64,000 nucleotides of DNA from Sphingomonas bisphenolicum (GCF_024349785.1 NZ_AP018817.1:1023501-1087500); one strand, 5' to 3'. Positions 42,278 through 52,571 are shown, counted from the first letter of the stretch. A program made the numbers and translations. The notes: generated from the sequence alone by a model not told the origin.

Positions 42278-42844
42278 ATGCTACGATTTATTGCCTACGC
42301 TGCGTTGGCGATCGGTTCATTCTATGGGGCTGCGGCCGAAGCTGAAGATCTCTACGCGGCGTATCCTAATGCAAAAGATGAATTTTCAAAATGGGCTATC
42401 TGTCGCGCAGGTTATGTCGGTCAGCACTTTCAAGAAAAAATATCGGAGGCGCTTGTTGCTGAGCATTCTGCGGATGCATGTTTGGCTGAAGGTCAGGCAT
42501 TATCTGTAAAGATTATTCAAGCAAAAGGCGATCCCTCTGTTTTTATAAGAAAAGTTGATGCTGTTGTGCGAGCAAAGGTCGCTCAGCTTAGGCAACGCGG
42601 ATTGCCTACCACTCCTTCGGGAGAATGGGCCAGATGCGTAACAACAAAATGGAAACCTCCTGCCTCACGTGCGGGTGCCGATGCGGCTTTGAATGCCGCC
42701 TACTTTGAGTGTGACGCCGAAGAAGGAAAATTGCGAGCTTACGTTAAGCTTGGGGCCGGAGATGCAGAGGTGCCACGAGTGATCGGAGCCTTAAAGGACG
42801 GCATGAGGAATCAGCTTTTGCTCTTGCTGGAGAAGAGCCAGTAG
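42278..42844 (+). CDS. Exported hypothetical protein
   Basis: The protein has 188 residues. The signal peptide is MLRFIAYAALAIGSFYGAAA with cleavage near AEA. The mature part is helical with three to four Cys (WAICRAGYVG, ADACLAEG, WARCVTTKW, YFECDAEEG), likely disulfides. AT-richer codons than neighbours. No family is recognised. Confidence 0.55.
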   Translation: MLRFIAYAALAIGSFYGAAAEAEDLYAAYPNAKDEFSKWAICRAGYVGQHFQEKISEALVAEHSADACLAEGQALSVKIIQAKGDPSVFIRKVDAVVRAKVAQLRQRGLPTTPSGEWARCVTTKWKPPASRAGADAALNAAYFECDAEEGKLRAYVKLGAGDAEVPRVIGALKDGMRNQLLLLLEKSQ

Positions 42845-42933
42845 TTTTTCAGCGATCGTGGAAGTCCGCTTTTCAAATTAAAATGGGTCAAATCTGCTTT
42901 TTCACCACCTATCTAAGTTGGAAATGCGCCTCT

Positions 42934-43044
42934 TCAAGGCAGCGGCTGAACGCTGACCAGCGTGTAGAGGCCGATCAGGAGGCCGCTGCCGGTGAAGGCG
43001 AGCAGGAAACGGCGGATGTCGGGCCAGAAGTCGGGACGTTCCAT
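42934..43044 (-). CDS. 36-residue single-pass membrane protein
   Basis: ATG 43044 follows GGAAGAGGTGCGCC, a good ribosome site. The peptide MERPDFWPDIRRFLLAFTGS continues as one hydrophobic helix ending SVQPLP. The short N-terminus is charged, suggesting an inner-membrane small protein. Function unknown. Confidence 0.5.
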   Translation of the reverse strand: MERPDFWPDIRRFLLAFTGSGLLIGLYTLVSVQPLP

Positions 43045-43146
43045 GGCGCACCTCTTCCTATTGGGGATGACGGTGCGGGGCGTAGGACCGTGGCCGCGGC
43101 GGGGCCAGTGACAAATATGGTTAGGGTGGAAGCGCTTCCCCTCGAC

Positions 43147-43243
43147 CGTTCGCCCTGAGCGTAGTCGAAGGGCCACACTGAGCGTTAGCGAAGTGCCTTC
43201 ACTGCGTTCAGGCAAGGGCTTCGACTTCGCTCAGCCCGAACGG
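43147..43243. repeat. Sphingomonad-type intergenic palindromic repeat
   Basis: CCGTTCGCCCTGAGCGTAGT (from 43147) and its partner ending GCTCAGCCCGAACGG (to 43243) form an imperfect inverted pair of about 28 bases. TTCGxCCTGAGCxxxGTCGAAG motifs of this kind are scattered in sphingomonad intergenic DNA. Confidence 0.65.
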
Positions 43244-43278
43244 AGGAGGGGTAATGCCCCCTTGTTCTCAGTGCGGAT

Positions 43279-43704
43279 TCAACCCGCGCTGTCGTTGGCG
43301 ATCAGCTTCAACTCGGCGGCGGGGGCGTCGCTGTCCCTGGGGCGGAAGCGGCCTTCGATGCGGCTGCCCGGTTCGATGGTGATGCGTTCATAGACGACGT
43401 CGCCGGTGATCCGGGCGCTGCTTTCGACCACCAGTTCGCCCGCGGCGATCGACCCGTCGACCAGGCCGGCGAGGCGGGCGCTTTGCGCGGTGACATGGCC
43501 GGTGATGCGGCTGTCCGGCCCCTGCACCAGGGCGGCGCAGCTTATGTCGCCCTCGATGGTGCCATCGACATGCAGGTCGACCGACGCGGCGAGGTTGCCG
43601 GTGATCGTCACGTCGCCGCCGATCAGCGAGAAGGGGATGGACTTACCCCCGGTCGCGGACATCGGCGAAGCGGGCCGTGGCGATTTGCTGGACTTGGAGA
43701 ACAT
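43279..43704 (-). CDS. Bactofilin (polymer-forming cytoskeletal protein)
   Basis: The protein has 141 residues. The central bactofilin domain has regularly spaced hydrophobic/Gly repeats (GDVTITGNLAASVDLHVDGT, IEGDISC, SRITGHVTAQSARLAGLVDG, ARITGDVVYERITIEPGSRI), as in a right-handed beta-helix. Bactofilins polymerise at the membrane and scaffold cell-wall enzymes. The gene overlaps the end of the M23 peptidase gene by 62 bases; pairing of bactofilin and M23 peptidase is a known functional link. Confidence 0.9.
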   Translation of the reverse strand: MFSKSSKSPRPASPMSATGGKSIPFSLIGGDVTITGNLAASVDLHVDGTIEGDISCAALVQGPDSRITGHVTAQSARLAGLVDGSIAAGELVVESSARITGDVVYERITIEPGSRIEGRFRPRDSDAPAAELKLIANDSAG

Positions 43705-44824
43705 CTTTGCGGGCCTCCAGGAAAGGGCGGGGATTGACGGCCTGGCCGTTCAGCCGGACCTCGAAATGGAGATGGGTGCCGGTCGAACGGCCGGTCGATC
43801 CCATCCGGGCGATGGTGTCGCCGCGCGCGACCTTCTGGCCGACGCGGGCGGAAAAACCGGACAGGTGGGCGTAGCGGGTCATGATGCCATTGCCATGTTC
43901 GACCTCGACGACATTGCCATAGCCCTGGCGCTGGCCGACATAGCTGACCTTGCCGTCGGCGGCGGCGGTGATCGGCTGGCCGTAGCGGCCGGGAAAGTCG
44001 AGGCCGGCATGGAAGGCGGCATGGCCGTTGAACGGGTCGCGACGGTATCCATAGGAGCTGGTCAGCATCGGCGATCCGGTCGGGCGGCCTGAGGGAATCG
44101 TGAGCAGGCTGCGTTCCAGAAATTCCATGCGCGACATGGCGTCGGCCAGATTTTCCAGTTCGTCGGTCAGCGCGCCCTTGTCGCCCTTCCATGGGACGAA
44201 GGGGCCACCCTGGGCGCGGGCGGCGCTGCGGGCGAGATTGTCGGGGTTGAGGCCGAAGCTGCGGATCGCGGCGGCGGCCTTGTCCGCGCGGCGCTCGACT
44301 GCGGCGGTCAGCAGGGTGGCGAATTGACGCTGGCGCGCTTCCAGCCGGACCAGCGGTGCGGCTTCGGGCGCCAGGCTGATCTTGGCGGTCAGCGCGTCGG
44401 ATTTTTCCGCCCTGGTCGGGGCGGCCATGTCGCTGCCCGCGGACTTATCGTCCTGATCGCCGAAATGGGTCTTGTAAAGGTCGTCCATGAAGTCCTGGCG
44501 GGCTTCGAGATCCTGCGCCAGATCCTCGACCGACTTGCGATAGCCCTCGACCTTGGTGGCGGCAGTGGCGACCGAGCGGCCCTGCTGCGCCAGCGCGGCG
44601 CGTTCCTGCGCGACCGATGCGCTGCCGGCGAGCATCGACAGAGTCATGCCGCCCCAGCCGAGCAGCGCGGCGGACGTCACGCCGATCGCGGCAAGCTGCG
44701 CGCGGCGGGAGATGCGGAGGAATTTCACCTGGCCGCCGGAACGGAGGAATATCTCCCGTTCCGGGCATAGGGCGAGCAGCCGTTCCCGGAGGGGAGCGAC
44801 CCCCTTCTTCTTCTGATGCGACAA
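43643..44824 (-). CDS. Membrane-anchored M23-family peptidoglycan endopeptidase
   Basis: The protein has about 393 residues. The N-terminus is cytoplasmic and basic, with one transmembrane helix at ~44-66, then a coiled-coil region with Ala/Arg/Glu. The C-terminal LytM domain has HAGLDFPG (His272, Asp276), YAHLS and HLHFEV (351-356), the zinc and catalytic ligands. The enzyme cuts cross-links in the periplasm. The start is uncertain: TTG 44824 gives a sensible cytoplasmic end. It overlaps the bactofilin gene, suggesting a shape-control pair. Confidence 0.88.
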   Translation of the reverse strand: MSHQKKKGVAPLRERLLALCPEREIFLRSGGQVKFLRISRRAQLAAIGVTSAALLGWGGMTLSMLAGSASVAQERAALAQQGRSVATAATKVEGYRKSVEDLAQDLEARQDFMDDLYKTHFGDQDDKSAGSDMAAPTRAEKSDALTAKISLAPEAAPLVRLEARQRQFATLLTAAVERRADKAAAAIRSFGLNPDNLARSAARAQGGPFVPWKGDKGALTDELENLADAMSRMEFLERSLLTIPSGRPTGSPMLTSSYGYRRDPFNGHAAFHAGLDFPGRYGQPITAAADGKVSYVGQRQGYGNVVEVEHGNGIMTRYAHLSGFSARVGQKVARGDTIARMGSTGRSTGTHLHFEVRLNGQAVNPRPFLEARKDVLQVQQIATARFADVRDRG

Positions 44825-44984
44825 TGCGACCCCGACTCTTATATAGCGAGGGGGCCGGTAGCAAAGCTTTGCCTTTCGCGCGAATCCGTCGTTGCGGAGT
44901 CGTGACGAGTCGAGCGATCGATGCGGCGAAATGATCGGTCTGGCTTTTTGTTCCCTGCTTCGGTCGATTATTTGCGGATTTATT

Positions 44985-47279
44985 TCAGCTCTGGCGGAAT
45001 TGATCCTGCCGGCCGAGCATGGCTTCGACATCCGCGGCGCGGATGGCGGCGCTGAAATGATAGCCCTGCCCCATATGGCACCCGCCGGCCCGCAGATAGT
45101 CCACTTGCTGCTGGTTCTCCACGCCTTCCGCCACGGTACGGATGCCCAGGCTATAGGCCAGGTTCAGCACGGTGCGGACGATGGCGGCGTCGTCCGGGTC
45201 GGTTTCGAGGTCGCGGACGAAGCGCTGGTCGATCTTGATGACGTCGATCGGGAATTGCTTGAGGTGCGACAGCGACGCATAGCCGGTGCCGAAATCGTCC
45301 AGGGCGATGGCGACGCCCGCGTCGCTCAGCCGTTGCAGCAGGCGTCCCACCCGGTCGGCATTGCGCCCCAGAAATACCGATTCGGTTACTTCCAGCTCGA
45401 TGATCGAGGGCGGAAGATCGGCGTCCGCCAGGCGGCGCAGCAGGCGGTCGGCGAAATCATCGTCGTTGAGGTCGGCGCCCGACACGTTGAAGGCGACATG
45501 GCCGAAGGGCAGGCCGGCGTCGCGCCAGCGGCGGCAGTCGGCCAGGATGCCGTCGATCATCTGCGCGGTGATGGCGGGGCCGAGTTCGGGATGTTCGAAG
45601 GCGGCCGCGATGTCGGCGGGCATGATGACCGCGCCGGCGGTCGTGGGGCAGCGGAACAGGGCTTCAAATCCCACCGGCGCGCCAGTGGCGAGATCGATTT
45701 TGGGCTGATACCACGGGCAGGGGCGTTCCTGCGCCAGAATGTGCCGCGCCCGGTCGAGCATGGTCGCCTCGCGCTCCCAATTGGCGAGCAGCGCCGGCTC
45801 GAACAGGGTCGCGCGCCCGCGCCCGCTATTCTTGGCGTGGTAGAGGGCGATGTCGGCATGTTTGACCAGCGCGGTGACATCGCCGCCATGGTCCGGGAAG
45901 AGCGCCACGCCGATGCTGACCCGCGCCTCGATCGGCCGGCCGCGATAGCTGAGCGGCGCATGGAGATGATCGGTGATGCGCGCCAGGATCGGCATCAAGG
46001 CGTCGATGTCGCGCAGGCGGGTCAGCAATACGGCAAATTCGTCGCCGCCCATGCGCGCCACCAGGTCGCCCGGTCGCAGCGCCAGGCGCAGGCGGTCCGC
46101 TACGGCGCAGAGCAGCGCGTCGCCCGCATCATGCCCCGCGGTATCGTTGACCCGCTTGAATTCGTCCAGATCGATCAGCAAGATCGCCGATTGGGCCGAA
46201 TCCACCAGTCGGCTGGCCGGGCCGCTCGTCGCCTGGGTCACCGCCGCCATGAAATGGGCGCGGTTGGCAAGGCCGGTCAGTGCGTCGGTCATGGCCAGCC
46301 GCTCGAGATGTTGTTCGGCTTCCTTGCGTTCGGTGATGTCCACCACGCTGGTCACGATGCAGGGCGTGTCGTCGACGACGATCGGGCGCGAGGACAGCAA
46401 TGTGTCGCGAATCTGTCCGTCCGCCCGGCGCAGGCGGCATTCGAAATTGTCGACGCGCTCCTCCCGCTGCAACATCCCGAACAGCAGGTTGCGGATCGGC
46501 AGGTCGACATAGGTCTGCTCGACATGCGCAAGGGGGATGTCGCTGCCGGCGGCAAAGGCGTCCTGCGCGGCCTGGTTCAGGCGCAGGATGCTGCCGTCGT
46601 GCCGGGTGACGAGCAGAGGGATGGGCACGGCCATGAACATCCGCTCCAGCGCGTCGAGGCTGTTGGCCAGTGCCGCCTGCGCCGCCTGCGCCAGTCGGCC
46701 GGCCGTCCATTCCTGCCGTTGCAGCCGGTTGTGCCGGGTGATGGCCATCCACATGCCGCAATGCAGGATCAGCATCGCCAGGACCATGCCGATCGCTGTC
46801 TGGCTATGCGGCGCAGGGGCAAGATAGCCGGTCAGCATCGCGGCCGCGCAGGCCAGGCCGCCGCCGGCATTGCCGCGGAAGCTGGTGGGCACGACGAGGT
46901 AGAAGACGAGCGGCAGCATGACCAGCACGAAGAGGGCAATGTCGCTGCGCGAACTGACGAGCAGCGCCACGCCGATGGCGGTGATCCCCTGCCACAGGAA
47001 GCAGAGTCGCTCCAGCGCGGAGAAGCTGCGGGTGTAGCGCCACAGGGCGAGGCACAGCAGCGACCCTGCGACGACGGCGAGGCGGGCGGGAATGGCGACC
47101 CAGAAATGGGGGGTGCCGGCAAAGCGCCAGTCGCTGATCAGGAAGATGGCGTTCAGCAGTGCCGACAGGGCGAACAAGGTTCTGGCATGGCGGCGGGTTT
47201 CGGGGAGTCGTTCGGCCTGAAACGCCGATTCCCGGTCGGGATCGCGAAACTCGCCGGTGAAAGGGGATAATATCGTCAC
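44985..47279 (-). CDS. Membrane GGDEF-EAL cyclic-di-GMP protein with PAS domain
   Basis: The protein has 764 residues. The N-terminal half has about six transmembrane helices (34-180) and a PAS-like domain (206-315). A GGDEF domain at 325-490 has the intact active site GGDEF (411-415). A complete EAL domain at 515-760 has FEALFR (538-543), NVSG, ELEVTES, DDFGTGYASLS and AEGVE. Both cyclase and phosphodiesterase residues are present, so it may make or degrade c-di-GMP. It probably senses a signal in the membrane to control motility or biofilm. Confidence 0.92.
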   Translation of the reverse strand: MTILSPFTGEFRDPDRESAFQAERLPETRRHARTLFALSALLNAIFLISDWRFAGTPHFWVAIPARLAVVAGSLLCLALWRYTRSFSALERLCFLWQGITAIGVALLVSSRSDIALFVLVMLPLVFYLVVPTSFRGNAGGGLACAAAMLTGYLAPAPHSQTAIGMVLAMLILHCGMWMAITRHNRLQRQEWTAGRLAQAAQAALANSLDALERMFMAVPIPLLVTRHDGSILRLNQAAQDAFAAGSDIPLAHVEQTYVDLPIRNLLFGMLQREERVDNFECRLRRADGQIRDTLLSSRPIVVDDTPCIVTSVVDITERKEAEQHLERLAMTDALTGLANRAHFMAAVTQATSGPASRLVDSAQSAILLIDLDEFKRVNDTAGHDAGDALLCAVADRLRLALRPGDLVARMGGDEFAVLLTRLRDIDALMPILARITDHLHAPLSYRGRPIEARVSIGVALFPDHGGDVTALVKHADIALYHAKNSGRGRATLFEPALLANWEREATMLDRARHILAQERPCPWYQPKIDLATGAPVGFEALFRCPTTAGAVIMPADIAAAFEHPELGPAITAQMIDGILADCRRWRDAGLPFGHVAFNVSGADLNDDDFADRLLRRLADADLPPSIIELEVTESVFLGRNADRVGRLLQRLSDAGVAIALDDFGTGYASLSHLKQFPIDVIKIDQRFVRDLETDPDDAAIVRTVLNLAYSLGIRTVAEGVENQQQVDYLRAGGCHMGQGYHFSAAIRAADVEAMLGRQDQFRQS

Positions 47280-47392
47280 GTCGCGTCCAGGCTGAGCGGG
47301 CCGTCATCATAGGACTGTTAAGGTTATCAATTTACTAAGTGCCTGAAAAAGCGTGTACCTGAAAAGCGCCGATCGCCGCCTCCGCTGCTCGC

Positions 47393-47420
47393 TTGACCGG
47401 CCGGGCGTCGATGGCTATAG
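47393..47420 (+). promoter_or_regulatory. Candidate str-operon promoter
   Basis: TTGACC (47393-47398) and CTATAG (47415-47420) are spaced by 16 bases, close to a housekeeping sigma consensus. It lies ~210 bases upstream of rpsL, leaving a long leader (47425-47631). The rest of 47280-47631 has no gene. The consensus match is only moderate. Confidence 0.5.
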
Positions 47421-47631
47421 GCGCGGCTGCCCAGCGGCCTTGCCGTGCGAAGACTCGTCTCCTCGCGTCATATCAACTGGGCGACACTAGAGCTGAACAT
47501 TACCGGGTGCTCTTGCGGCTCCAGGGGGCTTATGCCCACCGGGGCCTTTGCCGTTTGGACGAATCAGTCCTCCAGGCGGTGCGAGACGCGGGGATGCCCA
47601 GGTAAAGTAACTGAAAAAGGTGAAGGGCTTC

Positions 47632-48003
47632 ATGCCAACAATCAACCAGCTGGTCCGCAAGGGCCGCGAGCTGCAGAAGACCAAGAGCAAGGTCCCTGCA
47701 ATGGATGCAAACCCGCAGAAGCGCGGCGTTTGCACCCGCGTCTATACGACGACCCCGAAGAAGCCGAACTCGGCGCTTCGCAAGGTGGCCAAGGTTCGCC
47801 TGGTCAACCAGCGCGAAGTCATCACCTATATTCCGGGTGAAGGCCATAACCTGCAGGAGCACAGCGTCGTGCTGATCCGCGGTGGCCGTGTGCGAGATCT
47901 TCCGGGCGTGCGCTACCACGTTCTTCGCGGCGTTCTGGATACCCAGGGCGTCAAGGATCGCAAGCAGAGCCGTTCGAAGTACGGCGCGAAGCGTCCGAAG
48001 TAA
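47632..48003 (+). CDS. rpsL: 30S ribosomal protein S12
   Basis: The protein has 123 residues, full length, and shapes the decoding centre. Lys43 in [11 protein letters not shown] is wild-type. Residue 88, usually Lys in RVKDLPGVRY, is Arg here (codon CGA), a change known elsewhere to give streptomycin resistance. ATG 47632 is the usual family start. It begins the rpsL-rpsG-fusA-tuf order. Confidence 0.97.
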   Translation: MPTINQLVRKGRELQKTKSKVPAMDANPQKRGVCTRVYTTTPKKPNSALRKVAKVRLVNQREVITYIPGEGHNLQEHSVVLIRGGRVRDLPGVRYHVLRGVLDTQGVKDRKQSRSKYGAKRPK

Positions 48004-48018
48004 GGGGAGAACAATAAT

Positions 48019-48489
48019 ATGTCACGTCGTCGTCGCCCCGAAAAGCGCATCATCCTGCCCGATCCCAAATATGGCGATCAGGTTCTGTCCAAGTTCATGA
48101 ACAGCATCATGCAGGACGGCAAGAAGGCCGTTGCTGAATCGATCGTCTATGGCGCTCTCGAAACCGTCGAGACCCGCGCCAAGAAGGATCCGATCGGCCT
48201 GTTCCATGACGCGCTGAACAATGTGAAGCCCGGCATCGAAGTCCGCAGCCGCCGCGTCGGCGGTGCGACCTATCAGGTTCCTGTCGAAGTCCGCCCCGAG
48301 CGGTCGCAGGCCCTGGCGATCCGCTGGCTGATCACCGCAGCGCGCAACCGCAGCGAAACCACGATGGCCGCGCGCCTGTCGGGTGAGTTGCTGGACGCCG
48401 CCAACAACCGCGGCAATGCCGTGAAGAAGCGCGAAGACACGCACCGCATGGCGGAAGCGAACCGCGCCTTCTCGCACTATCGCTGGTAA
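48019..48489 (+). CDS. rpsG: 30S ribosomal protein S7
   Basis: The protein has 156 residues, the normal bacterial length. It nucleates assembly of the 30S head on 16S r[23 protein letters not shown] begins it, with the conserved [12 protein letters not shown] and [12 protein letters not shown] segments. It starts 15 bases after rpsL with AGGGGAG as ribosome site. Confidence 0.97.
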   Translation: MSRRRRPEKRIILPDPKYGDQVLSKFMNSIMQDGKKAVAESIVYGALETVETRAKKDPIGLFHDALNNVKPGIEVRSRRVGGATYQVPVEVRPERSQALAIRWLITAARNRSETTMAARLSGELLDAANNRGNAVKKREDTHRMAEANRAFSHYRW

Positions 48490-48497
48490 CAATGATG

Positions 48498-48533
48498 AAC
48501 GGGAAGGTCGCCGCAGGGTGTCCGTCCCGTTTT
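48498..48533 (+). terminator. Weak terminator or attenuator between rpsG and fusA
   Basis: AACGGGA (48498) pairs with TCCCGTT (48525-48531), followed by a T-run. The loop is long (20 bases), so partial termination is likely, tuning fusA against rpsG. Confidence 0.5.
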
Positions 48534-48652
48534 TCGCTCTAAAAATCCATCCGTTCGTCGTGGGTCTACCCATGGCGAACGGATTGGTTTAGGGGCCACG
48601 CCCAGATCAAACGAATCCCCAACCGCCGGCGCACCGGCAACGGAGAAGCATC

Positions 48653-50725
48653 ATGGCCCGCAGCCATCCGCTCGAGAAGTATCGCAATTTCGGTATCATG
48701 GCGCATATCGACGCCGGCAAGACCACCACGACCGAGCGTATCCTTTACTACACCGGCAAGTCCTACAAGATCGGCGAAGTCCATGACGGCGCCGCCACGA
48801 TGGACTGGATGGAGCAGGAGCAGGAGCGTGGGATCACCATCACGTCGGCTGCGACCACGTGCATCTGGAACGATCACCGCCTGAACATCATCGACACCCC
48901 CGGTCACGTCGACTTCACCATCGAAGTCGAACGTTCGCTGCGCGTGCTGGACGGCGCGGTCGCCGCGTTCGACGGCGTTGCCGGCGTTGAGCCGCAGTCG
49001 GAAACCGTGTGGCGCCAGGCGGACAAGTACAAGGTTCCGCGGATGTGCTTCATCAACAAGCTCGACCGCACCGGCGCCAATTTCTATTATTGCGTGCAGA
49101 CGATCATCGATCGCCTGGGTGCGATCCCGGCCGTCCTCTATCTCCCCATCGGTGCGGAGAGCGAGTTCAAGGGCCTGGTCGACCTGGTCGAAAATCGCGC
49201 CATCATCTGGAAGGATGAGAATCTGGGCGCCGAATTCTCCTATGAAGAGATTCCGGCCGACCTCGCCGACAAGGCTGCCGAATATCGCGAAAAGCTGATC
49301 GAACTCGCCGTCGAACAGGACGACGAGGCGATGGAAGCCTATCTCGAAGGCAATCTGCCCGACACCGCGACGCTCAAGGCGCTGATCCGCAAGGGTACGC
49401 TGAACCAGTCGTTCGTGCCGGTGCTGTGCGGCTCGGCGTTCAAGAACAAGGGCGTTCAGCCCCTGCTCGACGCCGTCGTGGACTATCTGCCTTCGCCGCT
49501 CGACATCGAAGACGTGCAGGGCATCAATCCCGACACCGACGAACCCGACAGCCGCGCGACCGCGGACGACGCGCCCTTCTCGGGTCTGGCGTTCAAGATC
49601 ATGAACGATCCGTTCGTCGGCTCGCTGACCTTCCTGCGCGTCTATTCGGGCACCCTGACCAAGGGCACTTATCTGAACTCGGTCAAGGACAAGAAGGAAA
49701 AGATCGGTCGTATGCTGCTGATGCATGCGAACAGCCGTGAAGACATCGACGCGGCCTATGCCGGCGACATCGTTGCGCTGGCGGGCATGAAGGAAACCAC
49801 CACCGGGGATACGCTGTGCGCCGAGCGCAAGCCGATCATCCTGGAGCGGATGGAATTCCCCGAGCCGGTCATCGAACTGTCGGTGGAACCCAAGACCAAG
49901 GCCGACCAGGAAAAGATGGGCGTCGCGCTCAACCGCCTGGCCGCCGAAGATCCGTCCTTCCGCGTCTCGACCGATCACGAATCGGGCCAGACCATCATCA
50001 AGGGCATGGGCGAGCTTCACCTCGAAATCCTGGTCGACCGCATGAAGCGCGAGTTCAAGGTCGAGGCGAATGTCGGTGCGCCGCAGGTGGCCTATCGCGA
50101 ATATCTCAAGAAGGCCGTCGACGTCGACTACACCCACAAGAAGCAGTCGGGCGGCACCGGCCAGTTCGGCCGCATCAAGGTGAAGGTCACGCCGGGCGAG
50201 CGCGGCGCGGGCATCATCTTCAAGGACGAGATCAAGGGCGGTAATATTCCCAAGGAATATATCCCGGCGATCGAGAAGGGTATGCGCGAAACCGCGGCGA
50301 CCGGTTCGCTGATCGGCTTCCCGATCATCGATTTCGAAATCAACCTGTATGACGGCGCCTATCATGACGTCGACTCGTCGGCTCTGGCGTTCGAAATCAC
50401 CGGCCGTGCTGCGATGCGCGAAGTCGCGCAGAAGTCGGGCATCACGCTGCTCGAACCGGTCATGAAGGTCGAAGTCGTCACCCCGGAAGAATATCTGGGC
50501 GACGTCATCGGCGACATGAACAGCCGTCGCGGCCAGATCCAGGGCACCGATACGCGCGGCAACGCGCAGGTGGTCGAGGCGATGGTTCCGCTGGCCAACA
50601 TGTTCGGCTATGTGAACTCGCTGCGTTCGTTCACTCAGGGGCGTGCGAACTATTCGATGATCTTCTCGCACTATGACGAAGTGCCGCAGAATGTGGCGGA
50701 TGAAGTCAAGGCGAAGATGGCCTGA
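48653..50725 (+). CDS. fusA: Elongation factor G
   Basis: The protein has 690 residues. The GTPase motifs are [13 protein letters not shown] (G1), GITI (switch I), DTPGHVDF (G3) and NKLDRTGA (G4). It catalyses ribosomal translocation and, with RRF, recycling. No internal lesion. It starts 163 bases after rpsG, with GGAGAAGCATC ahead of the ATG. Confidence 0.97.
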   Translation: MARSHPLEKYRNFGIMAHIDAGKTTTTERILYYTGKSYKIGEVHDGAATMDWMEQEQERGITITSAATTCIWNDHRLNIIDTPGHVDFTIEVERSLRVLDGAVAAFDGVAGVEPQSETVWRQADKYKVPRMCFINKLDRTGANFYYCVQTIIDRLGAIPAVLYLPIGAESEFKGLVDLVENRAIIWKDENLGAEFSYEEIPADLADKAAEYREKLIELAVEQDDEAMEAYLEGNLPDTATLKALIRKGTLNQSFVPVLCGSAFKNKGVQPLLDAVVDYLPSPLDIEDVQGINPDTDEPDSRATADDAPFSGLAFKIMNDPFVGSLTFLRVYSGTLTKGTYLNSVKDKKEKIGRMLLMHANSREDIDAAYAGDIVALAGMKETTTGDTLCAERKPIILERMEFPEPVIELSVEPKTKADQEKMGVALNRLAAEDPSFRVSTDHESGQTIIKGMGELHLEILVDRMKREFKVEANVGAPQVAYREYLKKAVDVDYTHKKQSGGTGQFGRIKVKVTPGERGAGIIFKDEIKGGNIPKEYIPAIEKGMRETAATGSLIGFPIIDFEINLYDGAYHDVDSSALAFEITGRAAMREVAQKSGITLLEPVMKVEVVTPEEYLGDVIGDMNSRRGQIQGTDTRGNAQVVEAMVPLANMFGYVNSLRSFTQGRANYSMIFSHYDEVPQNVADEVKAKMA

Positions 50726-50738
50726 TGACTTTCCCGTG

Positions 50739-50760
50739 CCGAGCCGTGCGAACGGCTCGG
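50739..50760 (+). terminator. Hairpin between fusA and tuf
   Basis: CCGAGCCG (50739-50746) pairs with CGGCTCGG (50753-50760) around TGCGAA. It has only a TT tail, so it may be an mRNA-processing or stability element rather than a full terminator. Confidence 0.45.
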
Positions 50761-50862
50761 TTAGGGGCTGGTAATCTGTAAATTTGCTGCTATGGACGCG
50801 CCTTCGCGAGGCGCGGCCGAGCGGTCAGACCCAAGCTGATTTTGATTAGAAGGTAGGATAAA

Positions 50863-52053
50863 ATGGCTAAGGCTAAGTTTGAGCGGAACAAGCCGCACTG
50901 CAACATCGGCACCATCGGTCACGTCGACCATGGCAAGACCTCGCTGACCGCAGCGATCACCAAGGTGCTGGCCGAGACCGGCGGCGCGACCTTCACGTCG
51001 TACGACAACATCGACAAGGCGCCTGAAGAGCGCGAGCGCGGCATCACCATTTCGACCGCCCACGTCGAATATGAGACCGAAGCCCGTCACTATGCGCACG
51101 TCGACTGCCCGGGTCACGCTGACTACGTCAAGAACATGATCACCGGTGCCGCCCAGATGGACGGCGCGATCCTGGTGGTGTCGGCCACCGACGGCCCGAT
51201 GCCCCAGACCCGCGAGCACATCCTGCTCGCCCGTCAGGTCGGCGTGCCGCAGCTTGTCGTGTTCATGAACAAGGTCGACCTGGTCGACGACGCCGAAATC
51301 CTCGAGCTGGTCGAGCTGGAAATCCGCGAACTGCTCAGCAGCTACGATTTCGACGGCGACAACATCCCCGTCATCCCCGGTTCGGCCGTTGCCGCGCTGC
51401 AGGACAAGACGCCTGAAATCGGCCATGACGCCGTTCTGGCGCTGATGGCGGCCGTCGACAGCTGGATCCCGCAGCCCGAGCGTCCGGTCGACAAGCCCTT
51501 CCTGATGCCGATCGAAGACGTGTTCTCGATCTCGGGTCGCGGCACCGTCGTCACCGGCCGTGTCGAAACCGGCATCATCAAGGTTGGTGAAGAAGTCGAG
51601 ATCGTCGGCCTCAAGGACACCACCAAGACGACCGTCACCGGTGTGGAAATGTTCCGCAAGCTGCTCGACGAAGGTCGTGCAGGCGACAATATCGGCGCCC
51701 TGGTGCGCGGCACGAAGCGTGAAGACGTGGAGCGTGGTCAGGTTCTGGCGAAGCCCGGCACCATCACCCCGCACACCGAGTTCGATGCCGAAGTGTACGT
51801 CCTGTCGAAGGAAGAAGGCGGCCGTCACACCCCGTTCTTCGCCAACTATCGTCCGCAGTTCTACTTCCGCACCACGGACGTGACCGGCGAAGTGATCCTC
51901 CCCGAGGGCACCGAGATGGTCATGCCTGGCGACAACGTGAAGCTCGGCGTGAAGCTGATCGCCCCGATCGCCATGGACGCCGGCCTGCGCTTCGCGATCC
52001 GCGAAGGCGGCCGCACCGTCGGCGCAGGGGTTGTCGGCACGATCTCGAAGTAA
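50863..52053 (+). CDS. tuf: Elongation factor Tu
   Basis: The protein has 396 residues. GTPase motifs [19 protein letters not shown] and NKVDLVDD are intact; it delivers aminoacyl-tRNA to the ribosome. The C-terminal domains ([33 protein letters not shown]) are complete. A ribosome site AAGGTAGG precedes the ATG. Confidence 0.97.
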   Translation: MAKAKFERNKPHCNIGTIGHVDHGKTSLTAAITKVLAETGGATFTSYDNIDKAPEERERGITISTAHVEYETEARHYAHVDCPGHADYVKNMITGAAQMDGAILVVSATDGPMPQTREHILLARQVGVPQLVVFMNKVDLVDDAEILELVELEIRELLSSYDFDGDNIPVIPGSAVAALQDKTPEIGHDAVLALMAAVDSWIPQPERPVDKPFLMPIEDVFSISGRGTVVTGRVETGIIKVGEEVEIVGLKDTTKTTVTGVEMFRKLLDEGRAGDNIGALVRGTKREDVERGQVLAKPGTITPHTEFDAEVYVLSKEEGGRHTPFFANYRPQFYFRTTDVTGEVILPEGTEMVMPGDNVKLGVKLIAPIAMDAGLRFAIREGGRTVGAGVVGTISK

Positions 52054-52063
52054 TATAGGACCG

Positions 52064-52095
52064 CAGCGGCGCGAATCACCCGATTCGTGCCGCTG
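52064..52095 (+). terminator. Terminator after tuf
   Basis: CAGCGGCGCGAATC (52064-52077) and GATTCGTGCCGCTG (52082-52095) form a 14-bp stem with one mismatch and loop ACCC, followed by AGGATTTT. It separates the str genes from the S10 genes. Confidence 0.7.
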
Positions 52096-52179
52096 AGGAT
52101 TTTAACCGCCCCGGATCGCCTTTCTCCGGCTCGCAAGAGCTAGAAGGGCAGTTTGCGGGGCGGATATTTTTTGGTTGGC

Positions 52180-52225
52180 GCATTTTCACAAATCATCGGC
52201 TGCTCCGGCTGATTTTTGAAAATGC
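52180..52225 (+). promoter_or_regulatory. Long hairpin in S10 leader, before rpsJ
   Basis: GCATTTTCACAAATCA (52180-52195) and TGATTTTTGAAAATGC (52210-52225) match as an inverted pair at 15 of 16 positions with a 14-base loop. It ends 37 bases before rpsJ. Its place suggests a ribosomal-protein autoregulatory leader; this function is inferred. Confidence 0.6.
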
Positions 52226-52262
52226 TCTACGTTTTTGGCTCTTTCGCATCGGTACAGGAACT

Positions 52263-52571
52263 ATGGACAGCAACATCCGCATCCGCCTCAAGGCGTTCGA
52301 TCATCGCGTGCTTGATCAGGCGACCGGCGACATCGCCGACACCGCCCGCCGCACCGGCGCCCTTATTCGCGGTCCCATTCCCCTTCCGACGCGCATCGAA
52401 AAGTTCACGGTCAACCGTGGTCCGCACATCGACAAGAAGTCGCGCGAGCAGTTCGAGGTCCGCACCTACAAGCGTATGCTTGACATTGTGCAGCCGACGC
52501 CGCAGACGGTCGACGCGCTGATGAAGCTGGACCTGGCTGCCGGCGTGAACGTCGAGATCAAGCTGGCCTAA
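52263..52571 (+). CDS. rpsJ: 30S ribosomal protein S10 (NusE)
   Basis: The protein has 102 residues, with the expected start [19 protein letters not shown] and the [20 protein letters not shown] loop. It is part of the 30S head and, as NusE, of antitermination complexes. It heads the S10 cluster. Confidence 0.97.
   Translation: MDSNIRIRLKAFDHRVLDQATGDIADTARRTGALIRGPIPLPTRIEKFTVNRGPHIDKKSREQFEVRTYKRMLDIVQPTPQTVDALMKLDLAAGVNVEIKLA

Noticed and set aside
44892..47270. Rightward 792-codon open frame opposite the GGDEF-EAL gene
   Set aside because: High-GC antisense artefact; the minus strand encodes complete GGDEF and EAL domains.
48566..50671. Leftward 701-codon open frame opposite fusA
   Set aside because: It mirrors the elongation factor G gene; no independent motif or ribosome site.
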